A stretch of DNA of 64,000 bases from Papaver somniferum (GCF_003573695.1 NC_039364.1:235779656-235843655), one strand, 5' to 3'. Shown: positions 10,741-23,987, counted from the stretch's first letter. The notes: generated by a model not told the origin, from the letters alone. Program-made: numbers and translations.

Positions 10741-12635
10741 ACCGTTTGATCCCATTGGATATGCTTAGATATTTATATAATCAGACTGCATGACAAGATT
10801 ATACGACTCTATGATCTTTTCAATCTCACTGGATGCGCATAGAGATTTACATAAGTCGATATCGGGAAAGACTTTTGCAACTCTATAATTTTTTCAAGGC
10901 AAGTATATAGCTTCAAAATTTGTTGATTAGTTCCTTAAGATGCCCCACTAAAAAATTAATTATCATATAATCCGAAAAGAAAAGAGAAAACCTAAATAAA
11001 TATATATTTTTTGTTTTTCTCTTATTCCCTCAACTCGACATTACTTTTTTCCCATTTAGACTCATCAAACCAATCACGAAACTTAGATCGGGAAGAAAGA
11101 CAAGAAAAATGAATTCACTTTATGATTTAGACCATCAAAGTGCACATACATATATATCCTCTCGAGGAGTTTAGCGACCCTTGAAGTCTTCTTAAGGATA
11201 TATCGAGGTACAACCGCATACAAGACTTTATTCAAGATCCGAAAGTCGTTAAACATATATGATTCAGGTTGTAGTACTATTACAACTCAGATTCATTGGT
11301 GGATTAAGTCCATCTAACTCAATTAGGGTTGTCAGTAAGTGTCATATTACCCGAAACCGCGCTCACACCAATTGATCTGGGTCCTAAAATTGGGCCCCTG
11401 AATCTTGATACATGATCAATACACCCAAGATAAACCCGAAATCTCAATGTCCTACTATTGGTTAATGACTTTTTTAATAAAATTCAAAGCATTTTGTCTA
11501 GTTCGATTTTGATTTTTTCTCATTTCCTATTTTTTTGTTATGTTTAATCTTTATTTAAAACACTAATAAAAAGTGATAAAAATAATGTTGATTAAAGATA
11601 AAAGAGAAAGTTATTTACCAGCGTTTATGAAAAATTTGATAGCCTTCTTATACCCAATGGGTACATAGAACTGATGGACACCTGAGATTTGTTGTATCAG
11701 ATTTCGGTCCACTAATTTAAAAACCGAAGTGAACTCGTGTAATTGGGTCAAGTCGTACTTGGACGAAACCATACACATTGATAGTCCTAATTACTCGTAC
11801 ACGAGTAAAATTTTGTTTCCGTTCAGCATACCACATATAAAAAGTCAGAAGTCAACGGTGATCTATTCACAACAACACAATTTAGCCACAGACTACGAGT
11901 CTAGAAAATTATTATGCTTTAAAAACTAATTGGTATATACACTACAAAATCTGATCTTAAGATATGTACACTTATAAAATCATGGCTACTGATACGGGTA
12001 TCGGTTTATTCTGGAAGTGATACGGGTATCAGGTACCCAAAAAACGAGACACTTTATCAGGTTCAATGATGTCCAACGATTCTTCAATTTAATTTAGTTG
12101 AATTTGATATTTGAGTCCCTACTTTCTAAAATCATGTTTTTCATTAGATTTAGGGTTCTAGGATTTCGGGAAGAACATTATTGATTGAAGTCAACTGAGT
12201 AGTTGATGGAGTTTGTGTTTGGGTTTTCTATTATGGTTTGAATTTAGGTTTTCAATGTTGGGTTTTTCTGGATGTTTGAAGCATATGAAGATGAAGATTA
12301 AAATGAGTCATATTTCCTTTGAGACCGGTGAATATGAGTCATTTGCCGAGTCAAATCGCCATCACTCGTAGGGCCGGACCAGCTCTATTAAGGGGTTTAT
12401 TGGACATTTTGCGGTTACTATCTTCTAAATGTTACTATCGTTTTTTGAATAAATCGGTCAAGGTGAGAATACTTTAATAAATTTTAAGAAAATAAGAATA
12501 TTTTTTCTGTATAGTTTCGAAAATAGAAATAATTTATCAAAACCCCTTAAAAATATTTTGGCTTATATAAATTTTGGTCAAACAAATATAAAACCGCAAC
12601 AGTTTAGTAAACAGAAAATTCACTATAACTGCCCT
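10741..12635. other. Intergenic; no gene seen
   Basis: Non-coding, AT-rich. A short repeat, gatacgggtatc, occurs at about 11992 and 12020. No supported frames. Confidence 0.5.
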
Positions 12636-12740
12636 AAGCCCAATAAAATTATCTGCTGGACAATGAATTACCTGTCACACGATTTTCTCGAGATGTGTGC
12701 ACAATCCGGATACCTTATATAAATAAGATAAAACCCTAAA
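12636..12740 (+). promoter_or_regulatory. Site II / TATA / telobox promoter
   Basis: A site II element in reverse (aagccca, 12636-12642), a TATA box (tatataaata, 12716-12725) and a telobox (aaaccctaaa, 12731-12740) occur in this order within 105 bp. The combination is typical of plant ribosomal-protein, snoRNA and other growth-linked genes. The downstream gene was not identified. Confidence 0.5.
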
Positions 12741-13255
12741 TCATTTCCCTAATGACAACCCAATTGGTTCCACGCCGCTCTCTATCTTCTTCCTCCATTA
12801 CCCTCTTTCTCTTTTTTGTTCATCAATTTTTAGCCTAAATTAGAAGAAGAAAAATGACATCAAGCAACAATTCCTCATGTGGTCTTCATTGTACTCTCCA
12901 TTTAATCTTACATCTGCTGCTTGAGTGATTTTTTCCACTTCCTTTGTCTGTCGATTGGTCTTATTCCACTTGCTACATCAAGTAATACCACAGTAAAGCT
13001 GAAAATACTGTTATCTCGGTAATTGCCTTTCCATATCAGCGTTTCTCACAATTTTAACGTCTCAGAGTTAAGGATTTACATCTAATGTTTCTTCCTTGCA
13101 GGTTTTTTTTAAGATCTGGTTGAAGCGATTCTGATTTTCATATGTCCGGTGGTGCTACATCGTACAATTGGAGTTAGCGATGCCGAAGGAAACCAATGAA
13201 ACTGAACAATCAAATATGGGTGATCGTCATATTTCTTCGTAATCCCTTATTTCAA
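12741..13255 (+). other. Leader of an unidentified transcript
   Basis: Downstream of the promoter is a pyrimidine-rich leader (about 12770-12830), a 24-codon frame from ATG 12854 (MTSSNNSSCGLHCTLH..), an acceptor-like cttccttgcag at about 13100 and a second short frame from ATG 13181 (MPKETNETEQSNMGDRHISS). No family recognised. It could be a non-coding transcript or a truncated gene. Confidence 0.3.
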
Positions 13256-13905
13256 TTAGATTTTGAAAGGATTTTAGGCTTTGTTCTTCCATAATGCACT
13301 GTTGCATTTTAAGTGTTTGGTTATACGCCTCAACAAATTAACATCAGCTGATAGATGAATAAGTGAAGTGGTGGTGGTATTATTTTACAGTCAAAACGAA
13401 CATAAAAATGATTGTTTTCCAATAGTTATCCGTGATTAGCTGTTGGTGATGATCTCATTTGCTTGAGGGGCTTAAAAGTCTTTTTTTAAGAGATGTCAAT
13501 ACCATTGTTTTCTTTTTCTTCTTCATTATCTTGCTTTTTCTACTCTATTTTAATCTAATCGGATTAACGAAAATAATTTGATGTAGAATTTCTTTTATAT
13601 AATTTACATGTAATCTTTTCGTTAAAGTATCATTGTTTATGTGTTCGATTTTGAATTCGTTGAATACATTTTAACCATAAAACGAGATAGCATATGTAAT
13701 TTTATGTCACATATATGGTGATGTTAATGCAGCGTTTAGTCATTTTTCCCCTTTATATAATTTCATTGCTTTTTTTGAATTTTTATTATTTCTAAATAGG
13801 AATGTGTTCTTTACTTTAAGGTGCGCATTTATACTTATGATACTATCCTACCTTGTTAAATGTTTGAAGTCGGCTTATTGACGATCGTTATGCCTGAATG
13901 ATGGA

Positions 13906-14109
13906 ATGGAGGGTGATGCGGAGGTCTGTGGGCGAGATGAGGATCTTGACGTGGAAGGTCAAAATGATGAGGATGACTATGATGACATGAAGGATGAAAA
14001 TTTCGTCCTTGACTATCCTGACATGGAGCACCCAAATGTGAGGGTGCTAGTGATGATGAATGACTTTCTTTATTTCTTTTGGAAGACTAGTGCGGACTGG
14101 ATCAAGTGA
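13906..14109 (+). CDS. Small acidic ORF of unknown function
   Basis: 67 residues, very acidic in the first 45 (runs of Asp/Glu such as DEDLDVEGQNDEDDYDD) with a hydrophobic C-terminal third (FLYFFW). No domain recognised. It may be an exon of the transcript that starts near 12750, or a chance frame; acidic composition can arise from simple GAT/GAG-rich sequence. Confidence 0.2.
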   Translation: MEGDAEVCGRDEDLDVEGQNDEDDYDDMKDENFVLDYPDMEHPNVRVLVMMNDFLYFFWKTSADWIK

Positions 14110-14483
14110 TGAAATGTTTTTTTTTTTTCTTTCTTCTCATCAAGATATAGGGCAGGGAGGATGATGACATGTAGTATGGCATCTTTTCTTTTTAAAGCCC
14201 ATGAAATTTTTTCTTTTTAAAGCATCATGTAGTAAGGCATAATGACTTGTTGGTTTTGGGAATGAAATGCATTTTTTTTTAATTTATCTTGTTACTATAT
14301 ATATACTAATTATAATAATTAATTGCCATATTTTTTCACCTCTTTCATACTAAAAAAGAAATATTAATTATAATATTAATTTCCATATTTAATCACAATT
14401 TTAATTATAAAAATTAATTGCTATATTAATTAAGAAAACTGATTACGGAGGTATATAACTAATTACAATAACCGATTACTGTG

Positions 14484-14645
14484 TAACCATACTAATTGCC
14501 ATCCATCACCAAACAGTTCTGTGTAGCCATATTAATTGCCATCCATCACCAAACAGTTGTGGTTACGATGTAGCCATATTAATTATCATCCATCACCAAA
14601 CAGCTCTGATTACCATGTAACCATATTTATTGTCATCCATAACAG
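14484..14645. repeat. Tandem repeat, about 41-47 bp, four copies
   Basis: The core (a/g)ccatattaattgccatcc followed by atcaccaaacag starts at about 14484, 14525, 14572 and 14619. The last copy is degenerate. Confidence 0.75.
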
Positions 14646-15150
14646 TTACATCGTTGCAAGTGCCTGTCCTACAAAAAGTTTAGTTGCCACAATAGTCGTG
14701 GAATGATTTGGGAACCACGTGCCAACTAGCAAACATAATTGTGAAAGGATTCCGTAACTATCTATCAACTGCAACTTAGTTGCCTTAACTTATTGCAATT
14801 ATGACATTAAGATACTCGGCTATTATCAGATTAATTGCTAAATACACTCACAACGGTATCTAATTTAGTTGCCATATGTCGTAGCAAGTACCCGACAACT
14901 ACAAAAGCTTAGTTTTTAGTATGTTTGGCAACTCCAAAACACCTTTTAAAATTAGTGGGCTTAATTTATAACATCTAACTAATCACGTATTCGGCTACAC
15001 CAACATAAGTTGCCAAAAGTATGCATGGCAACTAAATTTTTATAGTAGTTGCCTTAACATTTGGAAACAACCCATATGGCAACTTAGGCTCCGCAACTAC
15101 CACTAGTTGCCTTTATGTTTGACAACTAAAATCTCATTTTAGGCAACTAA
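14646..15150. repeat. Cluster of AGTTGCC/GGCAACT motifs in both orientations
   Basis: About a dozen occurrences of agttgcc, ggcaact or close variants in both directions, in AT-rich sequence. Clusters of short motifs in both orientations are typical of subterminal regions of CACTA or Mutator transposons; no termini or transposase were found here. Confidence 0.4.
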
Positions 15151-16398
15151 ATTGGTTTTGTTGCTGTTGCTCAGATTTTTTAGTACTGGAAATTCTGTTT
15201 GGTGTTCTTCTCGATTGAGTTTTGTTCGAAAATAATTGAGATTGAGATACCAATGTTTTCAAAGTAGCCATGAATGAAATTTTTTTTTTAAGAGAAATGA
15301 AAAACAAGAATAACACTACTCCACAACCAAGATAGAGAAGAAGAAAAAATGAGATGGAGTAATAGAAGTAATTTCCCTTCGGTATTTATTATTCCCTCCG
15401 TTCCACTTTAAAAGGCTTCAAGATTTTTTTTTTCGGTTCCAAAATATTTCAGGGTTTTTATATTTTTCCAATAAACTACTAACATTGCTCATGATTTTGT
15501 CTAGGAACCAAAATATTTTTAAACATAATAATACTAATGCTTAAAGACTAATTTTATGAACATACATAACAAAATGTTGAGGTTTTTTTTTTTTTTTTAA
15601 TATGCATGAAAACTCGGAACCCTTAATTTAAACATGGCATATACTTAAACTAGTATAAATGCCTTTCTCAACACTGTGTAGTGTGTACTACGATTTATCG
15701 TAAAAAACCACATATATAGAGCTGGAAATGCAAGATTATCATCAAAAGCTTCGTGGGACAGTGGTTAAGTGGAGAGTTAGGTAGTTAGTGGTCTCAGGAA
15801 AAAAACAGAGGAAATATGAAAAAAAAATCACACATGCATTTCTACTGTAAAAAACGTGTATTCAAGGTTAATTAACTTTTAGAGACTGTTTCGACAAGAA
15901 ATATATCCAAGGCTGCTGACGGGGGATCCAATTCTGTGGGATGTACCAAGTTTCAAATAAAACAAAATAATTTTGCATATAAAACAAAACAACTTTTACC
16001 TTGAGCTCGGTACACTCCAGAATTTGGTCATCCATTAGCAATCTTGAATATATCAGCAAGGTGGGTGGTGGTGATCTTCATATAGAGCACATTAACAACA
16101 TTAACAAATTATTTTATGTCAATCTTTCCTTTTCAAAAATTTGTTTCGGGGTCTGGCTATTAAAAAACTGACATTATTAAACTAATGGTGCATTACTAGA
16201 TATATGGACCCGGATGTTTAACAAAGAAAAGCATATTAATCCAACAAAAGATTCTAAAGACATGTGGGTGAAGGGCACAAAACCCCCACAAAGGGGAGGT
16301 ATTTGGAAAAGAATCCATAGAAAAGATTACAATTGGCTTAAAAAGTGGTTCATCAATAAGGTTTTTATGGAACAGAAATGCTGATGAACTATTTGTAC
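15151..16398. other. Intergenic; possible MITE remnant
   Basis: The text ttccctccgttccactttaa at about 15390 resembles the end of Stowaway-type MITEs (CTCCCTCCGT..); similar text occurs at about 2579. The partner end was not found. The last 150 bases are probably old 3' UTR of the SMC3 locus. Confidence 0.35.
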
Positions 16399-17100
16399 TT
16401 ACTCGTGATTATGAGACTGGTCGTGCTCGATAAATCTCAGAGCTTGATCCTTGGAGATCACGTTTACAGAACTGACTCGATTTTTATGCGTCACCCCGTA
16501 TATCTTTTCCGCCACTTTCACAAGCTCTGTTCTGAAAGTAGTGGTTATAAACATGGGTATTTGCCATGTCTGCCAGGCGACGTATCATATTTCCGACAGC
16601 AGTTCTGTATTGCGAATCTAGTGCGGCATCGATCTCGTCAAAAAGATAGAATGGAGCACGATCACATCTCTGTATGGCAAAAATCAGAGCCAAGGCCACA
16701 ACAGTTTTCTGACCACCAGAGAGCTGCTTCATGGACTGTGTCTCCCCTTTACCAGTAAAAGAAACCTTGACTTTGACGCCAATATACTTCTCAATTCTCC
16801 CTTCAGCATCTGCCTCACGAGGCTCGACCACATCACGATCATCATCTGCATGATCAGCATCCTTTTTCTTCATCATAACCAAAAATCCATGGCCACCAGG
16901 CACGAGTTCAGAGAATGCTTCCCGAAAATGTCGAGCTACACCTTTAAATGTACGCTCAATTGATTCGTCCTTCCGGTGATCCAAAACTTGGATTAGCTCC
17001 TTGATTTTATCATCACCTGCATCCAATTCAGCTTGCCTCTTTTGGAGTTATTCTCTTTGCTCCGTGAAGTTTACATACTGGTCCAGTGCCATTTTATTGA
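16399..17100 (-). pseudogene. SMC3: SMC3 C-terminal head exon
   Basis: Reads NKMALDQYVNFTEQRE, then an in-frame TAA at 17050-17048 where SMC3 has Glu, then LQKRQAELDAGDDKIKELI.. The ABC signature LSGGQKT and Walker B FYLFDEIDAALD are intact. Two conserved Pro next to Walker B are changed (RAPFY, DSQYRT). After IRRLAD a one-base insertion at about 16550 shifts the frame. The shifted frame continues as TTTFRTELVKVAEKIYGVTH, through a tail ending HDQSHNHE, to a stop at 16399-16401. The upstream end is the Copia target site. Confidence 0.93.
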
Positions 17101-17116
17101 TGTTGGTCATATATAA

Positions 17117-17176
<60 letters not shown>

Positions 17177-17867
17177 TTGAACAAATCAAATGCGGAAGCG
17201 GGTTATTAATTCGTACCTTGTAATCGGTCCAAATGAGGATGACGTCGAACCAACGGATCACTTGCGTTTCACGTTCTTGAACCTCCAAACTCGGCGGTGA
17301 GTAGGTGCCACAAAATTGAGCACAAACTATATTTCCACAAACTAAATACCCTATAGAACTTCAATTTTCTCTCTAAAAGACACTAAGGGATTTGGGTGTT
17401 CTTCACAACTAATGTTTGAATACTAGAAGACTTGCTCACTAACTTGAGTGCTCACTTAGAACTCTCTAGTTTAATCTCCATACTTGGTTTATCTCTTGCT
17501 AAACTCACTACTATTGAGTTGTAGTGTTTTCTTCTACTTCTTATTATGGTTTCAACAAATGAAACTAGAAGCCTATTTATACTCAAACTTCAAGTATCTT
17601 CTCTTGGCAAGTGTCAAGGAAGAACCAAACACTTGGAACAAGTTCTAACACTCTTTTAGCATGGAGTAAACACATGGAGTAAGTGATCAAACACTTGTTA
17701 GCTTCATGCAAATACATGGTGGTTAGAAACAACACACATATTTCATCATGGATTGGTTAGTTGGAGAAGGATTTTTCCTTTGATAAAGTCAAGCATATGA
17801 CTTTACTCATCCACCCAAGATGGACTTTAGGAATGCATATACACAATGGGTGCCCATATTTCCAACA
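17101..17867 (-). repeat. Copia 3' LTR
   Basis: Starts TGTTGGTCATATA and ends TTTCCAACA on the plus strand. It is 767 bp long, longer than its partner mainly because of a (TA)n run at about 17119-17174. Confidence 0.9.
17119..17174. repeat. (TA)n microsatellite in the Copia 3' LTR
   Basis: About 55 bases of uninterrupted TA. The other LTR has only atatatac at the same place, so the run expanded after insertion. Confidence 0.95.
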
Positions 17868-17880
17868 TCTCCCACTCACA
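17868..17880 (-). other. Polypurine tract of the Copia element
   Basis: On the minus strand gtgagtgggaga directly precedes the 3' LTR, the usual place and composition of the plus-strand primer. Confidence 0.75.
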
Positions 17881-18088
17881 CATAGTCTGTGTAACGCCAG
17901 CATGCTTCCCAATCAAAGTCTTAAGAGAAAAATGTTCATATTAGTAAATAGTTTGTGCGACCGCCGAGATACCTTCATTTTGGGAGCTCCATACTAGAAC
18001 CTCATTACGAGTCAGCATGGAGACATCAAACCTTCACAAAGAATGTTCGTATCTCATTACCTCAGATAATTTGACTACACCTGACACA

Positions 18089-18348
18089 ATACTCTTAATC
18101 CCTCTAGCAAGCAGTATTGCACCTATGTACATTTTATCAATTGTACTCATGATTTCCGACAGACGAAAAACGCTGGCCAGCTATGAGTCACAATTCATGG
18201 TGTATCATCAAATTTTATCAATACTCTTAATCCCTCTAGCAAGCAGTATTGCACCCATGTACATTTTATCAATTGTACTCATGATTTCCGACAGACGAAA
18301 AACGCTGGCCAGCTATGAGTCACAATTCATGGTGTATCATCAAATTTT
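18089..18348. repeat. 132-bp tandem duplication in the Copia 3' non-coding part
   Basis: Two nearly identical copies start atactcttaatccctc at 18089 and 18221. Only one substitution was seen between them (cacctatg/cacccatg), so the duplication is young. Confidence 0.9.
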
Positions 18349-19095
18349 CTTCCAAGAAATTCATATCGTTCAAATTCAACTTAACAACTTTCCTAGACAT
18401 GTATCATTATACGGGAAGTTGCATCGTATTAGAAAACATGCTAAAGTAGCATCATTAAGTATCCTCTTCATGACATAAACTCAAGTCAAAGGGGTAAATG
18501 AATTGGATATTAATCCAGTGGCTCACACAGCAATGAAGCATGGAATCATTCATTGCTCTCACAATCGGTCGACTTAGCACATACATCACAAAGTGTATGC
18601 TATGGCGTTTCTCCCACTCAAATGAGCATGTCCAACATAAAAAGCATACGCCATACAAATCTTAGTCTAGTCTCCCTTTAAGTGCCTAACTTGACTTTAT
18701 GTTCCAATAGTCATTCACATAGTAACTGTTCAGAAAATCACATCTGGCTATATAACAGGCTTCATTAAATGGTGGTTACATTTAATGATCGATCTCTTTG
18801 TAGGATCTCATCTTAAACATATTAAGGCGACTTCTAGTTGTATAGAAAAGTTTGCCATTAAAAGCATGTGGTTTTCCGAAAAACATATATTCCGGAAAAC
18901 GTCTTTTCTTTGTCTCATCTTGCTCGCTATACTAAGCGCTAAGGGGAATCACCTGTGTGAGCAGGCCGATTTTTGCCTGCTGAAAACTTTAATATTAGTG
19001 TACACATCAAAAGTATATGATTTCTATAAAAACATATTCATTTAAGAAAGCATTAATACTTATAATAATAATGTCATTATCACATGTTTTACATA

Positions 19096-21074
19096 TCAAA
19101 TCCTGTTTAATCCCATGTTCTCTATATGAGATTGAAAAGCAATTTTCGGAATGGGCTTAGTCAAAGGGTCATCCAACATTCTATTTGTGGAGATATGTCT
19201 AAGAACAACCTTTCTTCGTGCAAACATATCACGTATAAAGTGGAATCTCCTACCAATGTGTTTGGTTTTTCCATGGTATTTGAGATCTTTCACATATGCT
19301 AGAGCTGATGTGCTATCATTGTGAAGCAACACCGCTTCTTTTGCATGTTCCGAGGCACCGAGTCTCTTAAGAAATCTCCTCAACCAGAAAGCTTCTTGGA
19401 CTGCTGCCGCAAGTGCAACATACTCTGCTTCCATTGTAGATAGAGCAATACACTTTTGTTTCAGACTACACCAAGTGATTGCACCACCTCCAAGTTTAAA
19501 AACGTATCCTGAAGTGGATTTAAACTCATCTCTATTGTTGCTCCAATCGGCATCCCTAAATCCTCTGAGTCTAATGTCTTCACCAAGTTTAAGATAACGA
19601 AATATCCTTTTAACTGCTTTCCAATGATCTGGTCCAGGGTTACTCTGGTAACGACTTACCATCCCTACTGCAAAACTGAAGTTGGGTCTAGTACACAACA
19701 TAGTGTACATAAGACTCCCAACCGCAGATGCATATTGTACGTTGGACATGTATTTCTTTTCTTCTTCATTCTTAGGGCATTGGTCGTTACTTAGGACACA
19801 TGCTTTGTCCATAGCAGTGTCAATGGGTTTGCAATCATGCATTCGAAAGCGCTCAAGTATCTTTTTATGTAAGTCTCTTGAGACAAACTAAGAGTCTTTC
19901 TTGAGCGGTCTCGCGTGATCTTAACGCCTAATACATAATTAGCTTCACCCATGTCCGTCATTTCAAAATTAGAGGATAACCGCTTCTTAGTGGCGATAAC
20001 TCCTTCTAGATCATTACCCGCTAATAGAATGTCATCGACATATAAATCTAGGATAAGAATGCTTTCCTGGGATCGTTTTATGTACACACAATGGTCTTCT
20101 TCAATCATTTCATAACCAGCAGAGGTGATCGATTTATGGAAACACATATACCATTGTCTAGACGATTGTTTAAGGCCATAAATGGAACGTTTGAGACGAC
20201 AAAATTTGCACTCTTGTCCTTTGACCTCAAAACCCGTTGGTTGAGACATGTAAATTTCTTCGTCTAGTTCCCCGTTAAGGAATGCAGTTTTAACATCCAT
20301 CTGGAACAATTCTAAATCCAAATATGCAACAATAGCAAGGACGAGGCGAATTGAGGCAAACCTTACCACATGAGAGAAGGTTTCCTCATAGTCAATACCC
20401 TCTTTTTGAGTATATCCTTTTTCCACTAGACGAGCTTTGTATTTCTCGATTGAACCATCCTCCTTGCATTTAATTTTAAAGACCCATTTGTTTCCAGTGG
20501 CCTTTCGCCCAGGTGGAAGATCAACCAACTCCAAAACGTCATTCTTATCCATTGATTTAATTTCCTCTTGCATTGCAAAAAGCCATTTATTGCAATCAAC
20601 TGAAGAGATGGCTTCTCTAAAACAAGTAGGCTCATCTTCAATACTCGCAGCATACATTAATATTCCCCCTTCAGTCTCAAAGTGACGACGGGGTACTTTT
20701 CCACGCTCACTTCTACGTGGTTTAAAAACTCGTGTCTCTAGCGGTTCACTCCCACTAGGATGTAGACCACTCCCACTATCTTCAGCGATTATAGGTTGAG
20801 AAACTAATTCTCTACCTTCGCTCGAAGATGGTAAAATATCTTCACTCTCTTCTATTTCAAAGAGTTCCAAGTTTTTGTAAATGTCACTGATTCGAGGAAA
20901 ATCATTTTCAATGAAAAAAATATCTCTGGACTCTATCTCAGTCATCCCTCCACTTGGATGTTCACCATACATCACATATCCTTTTGAGCAATCATAATAT
21001 CTTATAAAGACAAGCTTTCTTGCTCTAGGACCTAGATTTCCATAGCGTTGTGAACATAACCAGCTGAACCCCAT
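19096..21074 (-). pseudogene. Copia reverse transcriptase and RNase H
   Basis: RT part: W.FKIKCKEDG.., MDVKTAFLNGELDEE, and the catalytic box LYVDDILLAGND, then MTDMGEANYVLG. RNase H part: MEAEYVALA, HNDSTSALA, and a DADWSNN segment. A frameshift near 19800-19840 separates the two. Typical of Copia pol, where RT-RH follows integrase. Confidence 0.92.
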
Positions 21075-21174
21075 GGGCGCAAATTACCTAAATTAGGTTT
21101 TTCGCCTTTCCGAAGTTCATATGGCGTAGAAGGAACCGATTGAGTTGGGACACGGTTAAAAATGTACGCTGCAG

Positions 21175-22230
21175 TCATAATACATCCCCCCAGAAAGATA
21201 TTGGGAGGTTGGCTTGCGCCATCATTGATCTAACCATGTCTAATAATGTCCTATTCCTTCTCTCTGCAACACCATTTTGTTGCGGAGTATTTGGAATAGT
21301 AAGCTGTCTAGTTATTCCCTTGGTCTCACAAAATTCCCTGAACATATCGGATAAATATTCGCGTCCACGGTCGGTACGGAGAGTCTTCAAACTCTTCCCA
21401 GTTTGATTCTCAACTTCTGCAACAAAGCGCTTGAAACAATCCAAGGCTTCGTAGTGGTGAGCAATCAAATATACATAAAAAAATCGCGTATAATCGTCAA
21501 TAAATGTGAGAAAATAAGAATAGCTATGTCTAGCTTTAACATTCATAGGTCCACAAATATCAGAATGTACCATCTCAAGAGGTTGAACAGCACGTTTGGC
21601 CTTACCAAAAGGTTTTCTACAAGATTTTCCTTCTAGACAAGGTTCACATACGGGTAAGGAAACTTTAGCGAGTGAGCCAAGATGGCCTTATCGAGCTAAC
21701 CGAGTCATCCTATCTTTCCCGACATGTCCTAGTCTAGCATGCCAAGTCACACATTCAATAACACTACTACTAGCATCAGACACTAAAGTCTCAGAAGAAA
21801 TATAATTAAACAAGTCTAACTAAAGAAATTATTACATAGATAACCATGTCCAAACAAAGTACCATAAAAGAAGATGTCCAACCTACTGTCTTCTATTTTA
21901 AAAGAGTACCCTAAACTAAGAAGAGAAATAACTGAAAGTAGATTATGATGAATTCCTGGTACGTATAATACATCGTGAAGTGTTAAAATGCGTCCAGAGC
22001 GCATAGAGAGCTGATATGTGCCAATTCCCATAGCATCCTCACATATGCCATTGCCCATATAAACTCTATATGTACCACGTGAAATACGTCGATAATCTAC
22101 GAACCCCGCTCGATCTCGAGCTACATGTTTTGTTGCTCCCATATCTACAATCCATTCAGGGAGAGAGTGAGCAACCATTACATGTGAACACACAGATGTG
22201 TAAACAAAGTTAAATGAACAAAGTACCTTT
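21175..22230 (-). pseudogene. Copia protease and integrase
   Basis: Protease active-site region WIVDMGATKHV (usual D-S-G-A/T; here Ser is Met). The pre-integrase segment LHDVLYVPGIHHNLLSV follows. Integrase core has HSDICGPMNV, FIDDYTRF and TDRGREYLS with NGVAERRNRTLL. The frame is broken between 21573 and 21816, and the zinc-binding part of integrase is interrupted there. Confidence 0.9.
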
Positions 22231-23055
22231 TTCGGCTCAGTGCACTCACGACCATAGTGTCCTTTGTTTTCACAGTTATAACATTTCATCATCCACGACA
22301 GCACGCTTAGATTTGTCTCTTTTTCCAGCACGCTTTCCACGACAGCGCTTAGCTGGTATTTCTGCCTTTTCAGCATCCCTTTGGCTATTTTTCTTGCGCT
22401 TCCCTTGTGGTTTGCGCTCACCTTGAGCATACAAGGTAGCCACACGTGTCGCCTCTTGGCGCTCAGCTTCAAGCTCAACGTGTCGAGAGATGTCAGAAAA
22501 ATTCTTGATGCTTTCATTATGAGTCAGAATTTGCTTCATATGCACCCAAGAATCAGGAAATGACCTTATCACGGCTAAAACTTTTTGTTCATCACTTAGA
22601 ACATTCCCAGCAGATTTCAACTCACGAATCATTGACGACATCCTTCTTAGATGTTCTGTCATTGAATGCTTGGGATCCTTTCGTTAGACCTCAAATTTCA
22701 GCACTAAGCTGCGAAGTCTAGTGGTGGACGTACCACCAAAGTCAAATTTTAGCTGGTCCCACATTTGCTTGGCAGTAGGAAAATCCTCATATTCTCCAAT
22801 AAGATCATTGTGCATGCTACTCAACATAGTGTGGCGTGCACTACGATCTTTCTTAACCCAAGTTTCGTAGGCTTCAAGATCACGACGGTGTTGGGAAGTA
22901 TGACCCTCTGCGGGTCGGACCATTTCATTTGTTAGGAGTTCCATTTTTCCTCCTTCATCCAACAAGTATCGGATTTTTCAATTCCACACATCATAGTTCT
23001 TCCCATCAAGTTTGTCACCCTTATTGAGATCAACAATCACATTGTTGCTAGCCAT
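22231..23055 (-). pseudogene. Copia gag
   Basis: Start at 23055 (MASNNVIVDLNKGDKLDGKN). An in-frame TGA follows where Copia gag usually has Trp (YDVWN*KIR). The UBN2/retrotran_gag region LIGEYEDFPTAKQMWDQL comes next, then a basic stretch and a CCHC knuckle CYNCENKGHYGREC near 22243-22283. A frameshift at about 22680 divides it. Confidence 0.88.
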
Positions 23056-23987
23056 TTCTACACGTTTGTTGCACAAAGTTGGACATTATTATTATGTGTA
23101 CACTCACTATATTGTCTCAAAATCTAATTGCTAAAAATCATAACTACACACAAATTCGAGATCGAAAATTTCGCTAGGCTCATAATCATCACCCAAATAT
23201 GCATTTTAATATTACCTCTATCCATTAATTTGGACTAATAAATATTGGTAAAGCACATAACTTAAGCCAATAAAACCACTTAAAATCAACAACACATGAT
23301 GATTAGTTATCTATCAACAGAGATAAATAAGCTACATATAAACAAAGTGCATCATGTGGAAAACGGACACGGAATCAGGAGTTTCTTGCTACTAATTTTC
23401 AAAATATCTCGCTCACGAATTATTTTCAACTAACGAAAATAAAGCAAAAATATGCATTGTTTCTTTAACATATATTATTGAAATTATTTACAACTAATGA
23501 AAATAAATCAAGTAAATTATTTCTTCAACTAATGAAAAATAAAATAAAAATATGCCCCGTTTCAGAAGTAAAAAAAACTCCACTTTTAGATTTTTTAAAA
23601 TTCTGAAAATACACAGAGTAATATATATTTTCGCAAACATATACACTAAGTGTTTTTGTTGAGCAAAACACTAATGATATTAAATTAAACAACATGATTC
23701 AACAAATTAATCATATTTAAAAAAAATTAATATCATACATGTTGTATTTATATGAAATTAATTAAATCAACCACAAAGGTGATGATTCCACATAATTAAT
23801 TTAAGGTCGCAGTCCTTTCGGGTAGAGGCCGTTTAGTCCATGATCCATTGGATGGTCGGTGTGAGGCCAGAAATTGGAACACATTGAACCACAAAGGTGA
23901 TGGCTCCATATAATTAATCTTAGGTCATAGTCCTTTCGGGGAATGGCCGTTTATTCCATGGTTCAAAAAATAACGAAAATGCATAAA

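Noticed and set aside
13441..13500. C/D-box snoRNA suggested by tgatgat near 13447
   Set aside because: No properly spaced D box (CTGA) or terminal stem was seen.
13906..14109. Acidic ORF as a named chromatin or ribosomal protein
   Set aside because: Acidic runs alone are not diagnostic and no motif supports a family.
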